DNA from: Spirochaetales bacterium
GTDB lineage: Bacteria > Spirochaetota > Spirochaetia > JABEVK01
DNA length: 41,890 nucleotides
Assembly (NCBI GenBank): GCA_013044245.1
Contig: JABEVK010000046.1
Location: forward strand, 1-41,890
Reading direction: 5' to 3'
A model generated the notes under the pieces. It was not told the origin of the DNA and did no database searches. It saw only the letters and a program-made list of their open reading frames with translations. Numbering within the stretch: the stretch's first letter is position 1; every line of letters starts with the position of its first letter. The translations under genes and the position numbers were made by a program. Of the stretch, positions 7,906 through 15,496 are shown piece by piece.

Positions 7906-8409
7906 TTAGTTGGTTTCTGGCTTTTCTAGACCCTTAAGAACTGACAGCACGGCGCCCGTGTCGGCGTTCAGGATAAGACGCTGTTGAGAAGCCATGTCGA
8001 GGGTGTAAATAAGCTTTCCGTCGCGGAACTCGAGGGAAACTTCTTGAACAGTGTCGTTGGGAAGTTCTTGCAAGGCCAGATTTTGGACCTCTTCGATCGA
8101 CACCTTAGGACTCAACAAGGCGGGGGCTAGGGTGGCCGCCTTTTCGGGACTATCCTGCGAGCTTTTTACAACCGCACCCGTAAGGGCGTTCAACAGAAAG
8201 CTTTTTCCTGACGCTAAATCGATCGTGTAGATCAACTGACCGTTGACGCTTTCTCGTGAAACTTCTATCACCTTGTCCCCGGGGAGATTTTGAAGAACTT
8301 TTTGCTGAATAGCGATCACCGAGATTGCGGGTTCGGCTACAGCCGGCAAGGCCGGTAAGGCAGTTAAGGCGGCGATTGCGGCCACCTGAAGAAAATGTTT
8401 GACGCTCAT
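7906..8409 (-). CDS. Secreted tandem PepSY-domain protein
   Basis: The 167-aa product has a Sec signal peptide (positive start, hydrophobic AAIAALTALPALPAVA, predicted cut before EPAIS). Two similar PepSY repeats follow (about 30-85 and 105-160), each with the pattern 'E-x-G-x-L-I-Y-T-[IL]-D ... LNA-TGAV'. PepSY domains are small periplasmic or extracytoplasmic modules linked to peptidase inhibition and to sensing by two-component systems. I chose the ATG at 8409, with AGGAGG 5 nt upstream; a longer in-frame start at 8484 would add a 25-residue tail ahead of a perfect signal peptide. It is divergent from the TolC-RND genes and shares an operator region with them. Confidence 0.88.
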   Translation of the reverse strand: MSVKHFLQVAAIAALTALPALPAVAEPAISVIAIQQKVLQNLPGDKVIEVSRESVNGQLIYTIDLASGKSFLLNALTGAVVKSSQDSPEKAATLAPALLSPKVSIEEVQNLALQELPNDTVQEVSLEFRDGKLIYTLDMASQQRLILNADTGAVLSVLKGLEKPETN

Positions 8410-8460
8410 GGCATCCTCCTGGTGCCAAGGATGCCGCCGGTAGCTGAAGAATTGATGAAG

Positions 8461-8507
8461 ATAATAAAGATTTTGGAATTTCATCCTAACTTCATCCTCA
8501 CTATATA
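8461..8507. promoter_or_regulatory. Divergent promoter with 11-bp-spaced TTCATCCT direct repeat
   Basis: TTCATCCT occurs at 8480-8487 and 8491-8498, exactly 11 bp apart, the usual spacing of OmpR/PhoB-family response-regulator half-sites. A -10-like TATATA (8502-8507) serves the TolC gene. TATTAT on the minus strand (complement of 8461-8466) serves the PepSY gene. The repeat sits where the -35 of both would be, so an activator could drive both directions. No response-regulator gene lies in the window. Confidence 0.5.
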
Positions 8508-8531
8508 GGTTGACCGCGAGGTGAATTGAGG

Positions 8532-9743
8532 ATGAAAAAACAGGTTTTTCTGTGGCTTGTTTGGCTTGTTGGCGCCCTACCAGGTGAGGCGCTTACCCTC
8601 GCTGAGCTCCAGAACCTTGCGGTTTCGCATAGTTATGACCGTCAGGAACTGCTGGCGCAAACGCAAGCGGATCAGGCGGGGGCTCGCGCTAGCGCGGCTA
8701 TGCGCTTGCCACGTTTATCTGGTTCTGCGGATGCGGGTTGGGATGATACGGTCGGGGGTTGGCAAACCTCTGTTAATGCGATTGTGACTTGGGATTTAGC
8801 GGCCTTGGTTGACAGCAAACCTTCTGATGCGGCCTTTAGGGCTCGCCAAGACCTGTGGCAAACGCAAAGCGTGACTGATCAGTTACGCCTTAATGTCGCT
8901 TTATCGTGGGCTCGGCTCTTGGTGCTGTCACAAGAGGTTCACGAGGATGCCCGCCTGGCCAAGATTTTCGAAACTCACCTTGATCATTTACAGCGGATGA
9001 AAGCCGAGGGTGTGGATTTGACTTGGGATATTTTGCGTGTGAAGAACCAACTGTCGGCCTTGAATACGACGAGTCTGAGCACGGCTTCGGCCTTGCAAGA
9101 TCAATTGGCGTTGCTGTCGCGGTTGATCGGCCGAACGCTGACGTTGGGGGATGTGGATTTTTCTTCTTCTAAGTCGGTACCTCGGTTCGAGGAACAATTT
9201 TGGCGTCAAAATCTTGGGGCTTTTGTTACCTCACGTCCCGAAGTCCAGGCCGCACTGGTTGGTGTCCAGGCCGCGCAAGCTCAAGGGGAGCGTGCGCAGT
9301 TAGCGTGGCTCCCTCAAATTAAAGCGTATGGCGGCTACCAGCCGACCAGCCTGGGGCCCAATCGAAAGTGGGGTGTGTCGGCGGACTTCTCGTTGGTTGA
9401 CTGGGGGAGCCAACAGGCTTTGTCTCAAAGTTATCGTTCGCTGGGCCAATCACAGAGCGCTCGGGCGGCGGCACTGCGCGAAAAACTAACCCAGGAGCTG
9501 GAGACCCTGATTCGGGGAACGACAGTCGCTCATCAAGTCTGGCTTCAGTCCCAAGGGGAGTTTAAAAACGCCGATGAAGCTTTGAAAGAGGCCCAAGAGT
9601 TGTATCGTGAGGGACGAATTAAAGAAACCGACCTCTTGGGAGCCGCCCTTGATTGGGAATCGGCGAAAACTCGGGTCTCGGATGCACAAATGACATTTCT
9701 TCAAGATGCCTTCACCTTGACGAGTCTGTACGGAGGACACTGA
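8532..9743 (+). CDS. TolC-family outer-membrane efflux protein
   Basis: The 403-aa protein has an N-terminal signal peptide ending near GEALT. Two long helical hairpin repeats (ALTLAELQNLAVSHS near the start; SRPEVQAALVGVQAAQAQ in the second half) are typical of the outer-membrane factor family that forms trimeric periplasmic tunnels. I chose the ATG at 8532, with GAGGTG 8 nt upstream. Its stop overlaps the next start (TGATG at 9741-9745), so it is coupled to the RND gene. The second-half repeat has the usual YREGRIKETDLLGAALDWESAKTR-like region (shown in part). The partner pump is the adjacent RND protein; no membrane-fusion protein gene is present. Confidence 0.9.
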   Translation: MKKQVFLWLVWLVGALPGEALTLAELQNLAVSHSYDRQELLAQTQADQAGARASAAMRLPRLSGSADAGWDDTVGGWQTSVNAIVTWDLAALVDSKPSDAAFRARQDLWQTQSVTDQLRLNVALSWARLLVLSQEVHEDARLAKIFETHLDHLQRMKAEGVDLTWDILRVKNQLSALNTTSLSTASALQDQLALLSRLIGRTLTLGDVDFSSSKSVPRFEEQFWRQNLGAFVTSRPEVQAALVGVQAAQAQGERAQLAWLPQIKAYGGYQPTSLGPNRKWGVSADFSLVDWGSQQALSQSYRSLGQSQSARAAALREKLTQELETLIRGTTVAHQVWLQSQGEFKNADEALKEAQELYREGRIKETDLLGAALDWESAKTRVSDAQMTFLQDAFTLTSLYGGH

Positions 9744-12700
9744 TGAAACGTTTATTGAGGCAGTTGTTTGCTGGCCGTGTAGCTTTGTTGTTCCTTTTGG
9801 GGGCGGGGTTGCTAAGTAGTGCTCTGGCGTGGGTGTCTCTACCCAAAGACGTGTTCCCCGAGGCGGTCTTTCCTCGTATCGAAGTCACCTGTGACTGGGG
9901 GTTTAATTCCCTTGAGTCTACCGATGTGCAGGTGACCCGACCCTTAGAAAATGTGTTTAAAACAATACCCGGCGTTACCAGCGTCATTTCGACCACCGAT
10001 CGAGGCGCCGCGACCTTAGAAGTGTACTTTGGGTGGACCACCAACATGACCCAGGCCTACCAAGATATCCAGACAAGCATTAATCAGATCCGTGCCACCT
10101 TGCCGTCAGGGGCCGTTCCGTTGGCGGTTTTGATGTCGCCCAGCGCTTACCCTACCACCGAGTACGGCTTTTGGTCCGATAGCCTTTCGCCGGTGGCTTT
10201 ACGGTCTGTTTTGCGTTGGGAAGTGATTCCGCAACTGGTGGGTGTTCACGGTGTTCGGACGGTTACCCTGATCGGCGGTGACACACCCGAGGAGTGGGTG
10301 CGCCTGAACCCACAAAAACTCGACGAATTTAGCTTGGACACGCTGGCCGTCGAAACGGCATTGCGAAACGCCAACCAAGTATCCTTTATCGGGAATATTT
10401 CGCAAGGGAACCAGACTTTTTTTGGTCTGAGTGGAAACGAGTTTACCGACCACCGAGATATTGGCGGCGTGGTGGTTGCAACAAGAATGGGTAAGCCCCT
10501 CTTTTTGCGCGATATTGCCGACGTTACCCTTGCCCAGGCCCCGCACCGGCGTTTGATTCGCGTTGACGGGCACCCGGGAGCGGTTATTGACATCACCAAG
10601 CAAGAAGGCTCGGATAGTTTGAGCCTGTCGCGTGAGGTGGAGGCGCGGCTCAAGGCGGCCTCGGCACCACTCGGGCTCCATCGGGCGGGATGGGACCTAT
10701 CAGCCTTTGTGCAAAACTCCCTAACGGGGATTCTGACCGATATTGGTCTTGCTGTTGTGATCATTTTAGGAATCGTTCTGTTTATCCTGGTGCGTTGGCG
10801 GTACGCTGTCCCTGTGATCTTGGGTCTGCCTATGGTGATTTTGCTTGAGCTTTTGCTGTTAAAGGCATTGGGTCAGACAATCAACATCATGACCCTGGGA
10901 GGAATTTCGGCCGCGATCGGGGTGGTGGCAGACAATGCCATTGTTTTAACCGAGAACTTTGTGCGGTTTCGATCCCTTCCGACCAAACACCCTCTTTTGG
11001 CCTCGGTTGCCGAGATTTTTCCGCTCATGCTGGCCGCAACTTTGACGACCGTAGCTGTCTTTGTCCCGTTGGCGTTGACAACCGGCTTAACCGGAATCTT
11101 CTTTCGTCCTTTGGCGATCACTCTGGCGTCTACCATCCTTTTGTCGTTGATCTTTTCATTGGTGTATACCCCAACGTTTCTCAGCTGGTTTATTCGCGAT
11201 ACGGTTCCGGCAACTCAGCGGGAACGCCGGATTTTTGAGGTTTTAAAACACTGGTACACCCGGCTTTTGAAAGCGTCGTTAGGTCGTCCGCTGGTGATTG
11301 TGCTCGTGGCGGCGGCTTTGGTGGGGGGCGCTTTAGTGGTGGTCGGGCGCCTTCCCAGCGGCTTTTTGCCAGAATGGGATGAGGGTATGGTGGTGATCGA
11401 CCTTTTTGGTCCATCAGGAGCCTCGTTAGCCGAGATGGACAAACTCACGGCACCCCTGGATCAACTTTTGCGTAAGGACCCGTCGGTCGCGATGACGGTA
11501 CGAAAACTGGGGACCGGAATGGGAACACCGTTTACCTCACCCAACATTGACGAAGTCGTTGTTCAACTCAAAGCCCAGCGAAAAGAATCCACCTTTGCTT
11601 TTTTGGAACGCATTAGGCGAGAAGCTGCTCGAGTGATGCCAGGGGTGGAGTGTGATTTCCATCAGGTGCTTGCCGACCGGTTGAATGATCTGGCTGGGAC
11701 CGGAAAACCTATAACAGTTAAAGTTTTCGGCAATAATTGGCAAGAAGTCTGGACGGCGGCGCGTGAGGTTGAAGGTGCTGTCAAGAACGTTCAGGGGCTG
11801 AACAGCGTCAAAATCAACGCCCCTCCGCAAGAAAAAGAAGTCCGCGTTGACGTCCTTCAAGAGCGAGCCGCCCTGTTGGGGCTACAGGTCAACGATATTG
11901 CCGCTTACTCGGTGGTTGCTGGTTGGGGCGCCGTGGTCACCTCGTTTCCCCGGGGACTAGAAACCATCCCCGTCAGGGTTCTTTACCAAAAGCAGTACTC
12001 TTTTTCTCAACTGAGGAACTTGCCGGTGTACACCCCCGAAGGCGGATTTTTGCCGCTAAGTCGCTTGGCCGAGGTTCACGAAGTCTCGGCCATTACCGAG
12101 GTTCAGCACGAAAATGGTTCTTTAGTCATGCCCGTCACCGCCGAGATCGGCAACCGTCCGCTAAGTGACGTGGTTAAAGACCTGCAAACTCAGTTGGCAA
12201 CTTTGAAATTGAAGGGCGCGAGCTTTCAGCTTTCCGGTACTTATGCCAACCAACAGGCCTCGTTTCGTCAGCTGGTAGAGGTGTTGGGGCTATCGATCTT
12301 ATTAATTTTGGGAATTTTGCTGTTTTTGTTCGAGTCTTATCGTACCGCCTTAGCCGTGTTTTTAGGGACTGTCGCCTCGGGGGCGACCGTAATTTATGGG
12401 CTAGCCCTCACAGGAACAGCTTTGGATGTGTCGTCCTTCGCAGGGTTAATAACTGTCCTGGGGCTGGTGGTCAACAACGGTATTCTGGTGGTGAAATACA
12501 TCGAGCGCTTTCACCGTGAGCTTGCGCTCTCTGAGGCGATTCTCGTGGCCGGAGCGCAAAGGTTTCGCCCGGTACTCATTACGAACCTTGCCGCAATCGC
12601 GGGTTTTTTTCCCATGGCCCTGAATTGGGGAAAGGGCGGTGAAGTTTTGCAACCGTTCTCGATGGCGATGGTAAGCGGCCTGACGGCCTCGATGCTGTTT

Positions 12701-12796
12701 TCATTGCTGGTTATGCCCGTACTTTACTATTTGTTTCACCGAGGGGGTGAAAAAACTCGGACAAGCCTGAAGAAATCGTTAAAGACTTCATCTTAG
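9743..12796 (+). CDS. RND-family efflux transporter (AcrB/CusA-like)
   Basis: The 1017-aa inner-membrane protein has the 12-TM, two-large-periplasmic-loop layout of the RND family. The TM4 proton-relay segment reads GVVADNAIVLTENF (D397-N398), with a single acidic residue as in heavy-metal or simplified RND pumps rather than the DD pair of AcrB. The second half has VLGLVVNNGILVVKYIERF, which carries the conserved Lys. I chose the ATG at 9743, overlapping the TolC stop, with GGAGG 6 nt upstream. An RND pump normally needs a periplasmic adaptor (HlyD/AcrA type), but the operon goes straight from TolC to RND. The substrate is unknown. Confidence 0.92.
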   Translation: MKRLLRQLFAGRVALLFLLGAGLLSSALAWVSLPKDVFPEAVFPRIEVTCDWGFNSLESTDVQVTRPLENVFKTIPGVTSVISTTDRGAATLEVYFGWTTNMTQAYQDIQTSINQIRATLPSGAVPLAVLMSPSAYPTTEYGFWSDSLSPVALRSVLRWEVIPQLVGVHGVRTVTLIGGDTPEEWVRLNPQKLDEFSLDTLAVETALRNANQVSFIGNISQGNQTFFGLSGNEFTDHRDIGGVVVATRMGKPLFLRDIADVTLAQAPHRRLIRVDGHPGAVIDITKQEGSDSLSLSREVEARLKAASAPLGLHRAGWDLSAFVQNSLTGILTDIGLAVVIILGIVLFILVRWRYAVPVILGLPMVILLELLLLKALGQTINIMTLGGISAAIGVVADNAIVLTENFVRFRSLPTKHPLLASVAEIFPLMLAATLTTVAVFVPLALTTGLTGIFFRPLAITLASTILLSLIFSLVYTPTFLSWFIRDTVPATQRERRIFEVLKHWYTRLLKASLGRPLVIVLVAAALVGGALVVVGRLPSGFLPEWDEGMVVIDLFGPSGASLAEMDKLTAPLDQLLRKDPSVAMTVRKLGTGMGTPFTSPNIDEVVVQLKAQRKESTFAFLERIRREAARVMPGVECDFHQVLADRLNDLAGTGKPITVKVFGNNWQEVWTAAREVEGAVKNVQGLNSVKINAPPQEKEVRVDVLQERAALLGLQVNDIAAYSVVAGWGAVVTSFPRGLETIPVRVLYQKQYSFSQLRNLPVYTPEGGFLPLSRLAEVHEVSAITEVQHENGSLVMPVTAEIGNRPLSDVVKDLQTQLATLKLKGASFQLSGTYANQQASFRQLVEVLGLSILLILGILLFLFESYRTALAVFLGTVASGATVIYGLALTGTALDVSSFAGLITVLGLVVNNGILVVKYIERFHRELALSEAILVAGAQRFRPVLITNLAAIAGFFPMALNWGKGGEVLQPFSMAMVSGLTASMLFSLLVMPVLYYLFHRGGEKTRTSLKKSLKTSS

Positions 12797-12826
12797 CTTC
12801 AGATTTCGGTTGTACGGTAGTGTCAG

Positions 12827-12842
12827 GCCCCCGAGAGGGGCT
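12827..12842 (+). other. GC hairpin in the RND-COG4705 intergenic gap
   Basis: GCCCC-CGAGA-GGGGC lies in the 62-nt gap after the RND stop and just before the AAGGAG of the next gene. There is no U-tract after it, so it may act as an mRNA processing or stabilising hairpin rather than a full terminator. Confidence 0.35.
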
Positions 12843-12858
12843 CAAGGAGTAGGAGACT

Positions 12859-13632
12859 ATGCTGAATAGCAAAGCTGACTGGAAGAGCAAAGTGCCTCAG
12901 GTAACGGCATTTTTCTGGATTATTAAAGTTTTGAGTACTACGGTAGGCGAAACCGCCGCGGACTATTTGAACCAATCCCTGGGGCTGGGTCTTCAGGGTG
13001 CGACTTTGGTCATGGGAGTCTTGTTTGTCGTGGCGTTGTTCTTTCAATTGACTGCGAAGAGGTACGTTCCCTGGCGATATTGGTTGACCGTAGCGCTGAT
13101 CAGTATCGTGGGCACCCTGATCACTGACAACTTATCAGACAGGCTTCATGTGCCCTTGGCCTTGTCGACCACGGTGTTTTCTATCATTTTGGTCATCGTC
13201 TTTGTCATCTGGTACCTGAACGAGCGTACGCTGTCGATTCATTCGATCTTTACCCCTCGTCGGGAACTGTTTTATTGGTTGGCCATTTTGTTCACCTTTT
13301 CGCTAGGCACGGCGGGCGGAGACTTTATGGGTGAAGCTCTGAAATTGGGTTACCCCATCGCCTTATCGATTTTTGCGGCGGCGATTTTGGTGATTGCCTT
13401 GTTGTACCGCGGTAAAGTTCTTGGCCCGGTGCTGTCGTTCTGGCTGGTTTATATTTTGACCCGGCCTCTGGGAGCTTCGTTAGGTGACCTTATGACTCAG
13501 CACGAGGGCGGCTTCGGTTGGGGTAAGGGAATAGTGAACCTTGTGTTCTTTGTTGTGATTATCGGTTTGGTGGTGTACCTCGGTGTCTCGAAGGTCGACC
13601 AAGAAAAGGTCGACCACGAGAGCCATGCTTAA
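12859..13632 (+). CDS. COG4705-type uncharacterised multi-pass membrane protein
   Basis: The 257-aa protein consists almost wholly of hydrophobic helices (about eight). Conserved-looking segments are KVPQVTAFFWIIKVLSTTVG, GETAADYLN, GTLITDNLSD, ERTLSIHSIFTPRRE and LTRPLGASLGDL, which I recognise as the COG4705 'membrane-anchored protein' family. The family has no established function that I know of. The motifs TTVGETAAD and GTAGGDFMGE look like an internal duplication. It is 62 nt downstream of the RND gene on the same strand with AAGGAG upstream, so it is probably co-transcribed with the TolC-RND pair and PepSY regulon. Confidence 0.8.
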   Translation: MLNSKADWKSKVPQVTAFFWIIKVLSTTVGETAADYLNQSLGLGLQGATLVMGVLFVVALFFQLTAKRYVPWRYWLTVALISIVGTLITDNLSDRLHVPLALSTTVFSIILVIVFVIWYLNERTLSIHSIFTPRRELFYWLAILFTFSLGTAGGDFMGEALKLGYPIALSIFAAAILVIALLYRGKVLGPVLSFWLVYILTRPLGASLGDLMTQHEGGFGWGKGIVNLVFFVVIIGLVVYLGVSKVDQEKVDHESHA

Positions 13633-13641
13633 GCGATTTGC

Positions 13642-14682
13642 TTAACTGAGCGATAGCCGGGGGGCTAAGCCCCTCAGCCGTTGCCGGGCGGTTCGAAACC
13701 CGATGAGCGTTTGGTTCTTTTCATCCCAGAGGTGCAGATTAAGCGAAGCAAAGCTGGTACGAAAGGTTAGCGGATTAGCTAACTGCAACTCGGGGGTCGC
13801 TCGGTAACAGCGTTCCAAATTGTAATTGGGGATGTGCGGCCGCAAGTGGTGAATGTGGTGCAGGCCGATGTTTCCCGAAATCCATTGCAAAACCTTGGGG
13901 AGTTTGTAATGTGAACTGCCTAGCATAGCGGCGTCGTGGGCCTGCCATTGTTCGTCACGCTGCCAGTAACCCGGGTCAAACTGATGCTGAACGTAAAAAA
14001 GCCAAACCCCGATGACTGACGCTAAGTAAAACATAGGAAGTTCTACGAGATAAACGAGATCCCAACCACCTAAGAACCCTAAAGCGATCGCCACCACGGC
14101 AATGCCCACATTCGTAATATGCAGGTTCAAGAGAGTCTTTTGTTCGAACTTTCCGCTGGGAAAACGTTGCAATATGAAAAATAAGATTGGTGGAACCAAA
14201 AAGAACAAAACTATGGGGTTGCGGTAAACCCGATACCAGAACCGAGTGCTGGGCGACGCTGCCTGGTATTCTTCAAGCGTTAATGTCCAAATGTCGCCAA
14301 CGCCGCGCTTGTCGAGGTTGGCGGTGTTGGCGTGGTGAATGCTATGAGCTTTTCGCCAATCGGCAAAGGGCGTGAAAGTGAGGATGCCTAGAAGGGTACC
14401 CAGTACACGGTTGGCCGTGGCGCTAGCAAAGAAAGAGCCATGTGTACAGTCATGAAAAATTATAAACAGACGAATCATGAACAGGCCAGCGACAATAATA
14501 AAGGGTAGGATAAGCAGGTACGGTTGCCCTGAGTGATGTAACCAAAGGATAACCGCCCAAAGGGCAAGAAACGGAACCATGGTGTTAAGAATTTGCCAAA
14601 GAGCACGAGCCTTCGACGGCTTTTCGTACTTTTTGGTTTCTCGGAACCAACCCTGTACGCGGGAATTTTCGTTTTGTGCCAT
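13642..14682 (-). CDS. Membrane fatty-acid desaturase (three-His-box family)
   Basis: A di-iron membrane desaturase that would insert a double bond into fatty acyl chains. The 346-aa protein has the three histidine boxes: HDCTH (77-81), HSIHH (113-117) and a late HHIHHLRPHIPNYNL. Hydrophobic segments lie between them. I chose the ATG at 14682. The frame is open to a TTG at 14727, but a strong promoter overlaps that stretch, so the TTG would be at or before the transcription start. The last two codons nearly abut the convergent COG4705 gene (9 nt). Confidence 0.9.
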   Translation of the reverse strand: MAQNENSRVQGWFRETKKYEKPSKARALWQILNTMVPFLALWAVILWLHHSGQPYLLILPFIIVAGLFMIRLFIIFHDCTHGSFFASATANRVLGTLLGILTFTPFADWRKAHSIHHANTANLDKRGVGDIWTLTLEEYQAASPSTRFWYRVYRNPIVLFFLVPPILFFILQRFPSGKFEQKTLLNLHITNVGIAVVAIALGFLGGWDLVYLVELPMFYLASVIGVWLFYVQHQFDPGYWQRDEQWQAHDAAMLGSSHYKLPKVLQWISGNIGLHHIHHLRPHIPNYNLERCYRATPELQLANPLTFRTSFASLNLHLWDEKNQTLIGFRTARQRLRGLAPRLSLS

Positions 14683-14688
14683 TACCTC

Positions 14689-14717
14689 AGTATAGCCCAC
14701 AAGATATTTTCTGTCAA
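14689..14717 (-). promoter_or_regulatory. Strong consensus promoter of the desaturase, giving a leaderless mRNA
   Basis: TTGACA (complement of 14712-14717), a 17-nt spacer and TATACT (14689-14694) lie so close to the ATG that only 6 nt (GAGGTA) separate them. The transcription start would fall on the A of the ATG. Confidence 0.8.
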
Positions 14718-14844
14718 AATTGGTCAAAAATATGCAGGTAGCTCACAAAAACCGGGTTCTTTTCCAAAAACAGTGGGTAGTCTTTTTGTACTATAAACAA
14801 GGTTATGACCCAAGAAGGGGCGTCTGGATGTCGACATCGAGCAG

Positions 14845-14970
14845 TTTGTGATTGTATCTCGCGATGATGTAATCTATAACACGACAAGATATAATCACAA
14901 ACATGTCGAGATATAATCACAAAGTTGTTGAGATATAATCACAAACTTGTCGAGATTGTGATTATATCTT
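14845..14970. repeat. Array of five 16-bp repeats, three in tandem at a 22-bp period
   Basis: The core GAGATATAATCACAAA occurs on the plus strand at 14886-14901 (first base A), 14908-14923 and 14930-14945, exactly 22 bp apart. Inverted copies flank them at 14845-14860 (one mismatch) and 14956-14970. The bases between cores are also alike (ACATGTC, GTTGTT). A 22-bp period puts each copy on the same face of the helix, as in iterated protein-binding sites. Each copy contains TATAAT, but no -35 lies at the right distance. The array lies just outside the defence island, about 530 bp before helicase 1. Confidence 0.85.
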
Positions 14971-15079
14971 GCGCCCTGCTTCTCGCGGGCAAAAAAAGTC
15001 CTATCGCTTTTTGCTCAAGCCAAAGTCGAAGTGCTACAAAATCAGCGGGACTAAGTGACATCTTCTTTTTGTCTCATCA

Positions 15080-15445
15080 GCAAGCCCCTCGCAAGGAAGG
15101 CAAGGATCAGACCGGCCTGGAAGCCTTTTCAAAGGAATTAGTTAGCAAAAAGGGTGCCCCAGAAAATATTCAGGTTGTTGCGTTGAGCCGAACTTCCCCA
15201 AGGCCACAATTGTGTCAGACAACGCGGGCTTGGCGACTGAAAAACCAATGCATTAAAGGAATGGGTTAGCTGGGTAATGCATTCCGGTATTGTCCCCATG
15301 AAAGAAGTGGCAAAAACGATAAAACTTCATTGGGGCGGAATACTGGAAGGGCTAAACTCAATGAATCGAGACGATCAAAACGGTCATTTACCTTATCTCC
15401 GGCAAGTTTGATTTCAGACTGGTAAACTCTGCTCTACCCACTTAG
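15080..15445 (+). pseudogene. Decayed ISL3-family transposase remnant
   Basis: Fragments of an ISL3-type DDE transposase appear in order but in shifting frames and with stops. They are EGKDQTGLEAFSKELVSKKG (from about 15096), EPNFPKATIVSDN, MHSGIVPMKEVAKTIKLHW (from 15277), GGILEGLNS, and LISGKFDFRLVNSALPT with a stop at 15443-15445. The family counterparts are the 'EGKD..TL..F...L' segment, the 'FPNA.ITFDKFH' catalytic region, 'AKTIKNHWDGIL' and the C-terminal 'YLIAGKL.F..LPT'. Large internal deletions and lost catalytic residues mean it is inactive. It marks the left edge of the accessory island. Confidence 0.75.
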
Positions 15446-15496
15446 AATAGAAAAGAACCGTAATTCCGATTAATATAGATCAAAAAAGGGTCAAAT

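Noticed and set aside
9653-9742. Extended start for the RND transporter at 9653
   Set aside because: The extra 30 residues would overlap the TolC gene and are hydrophilic; the ATG at 9743 has GGAGG and begins a normal RND N-terminus.
12823-13047. A 74-codon minus-strand frame over the start of the COG4705 gene
   Set aside because: Antisense shadow without start context or domain.
13629-13645. TTAAGC/GCTTAA inverted repeat between the convergent COG4705 and desaturase genes as a terminator
   Set aside because: Only 6 bp, includes both stop codons and has no U-tract; not strong enough to call.
14845-14970. The 22-bp array as a CRISPR or as a set of promoters
   Set aside because: There are no variable spacers, and although each copy has TATAAT no -35 element lies 16-18 bp upstream.
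14925-15269. A 114-codon plus-strand frame before the defence genes
   Set aside because: Its middle part is the ISL3 fragment and its start lies inside the 22-bp repeat array, so it is not a gene of its own.
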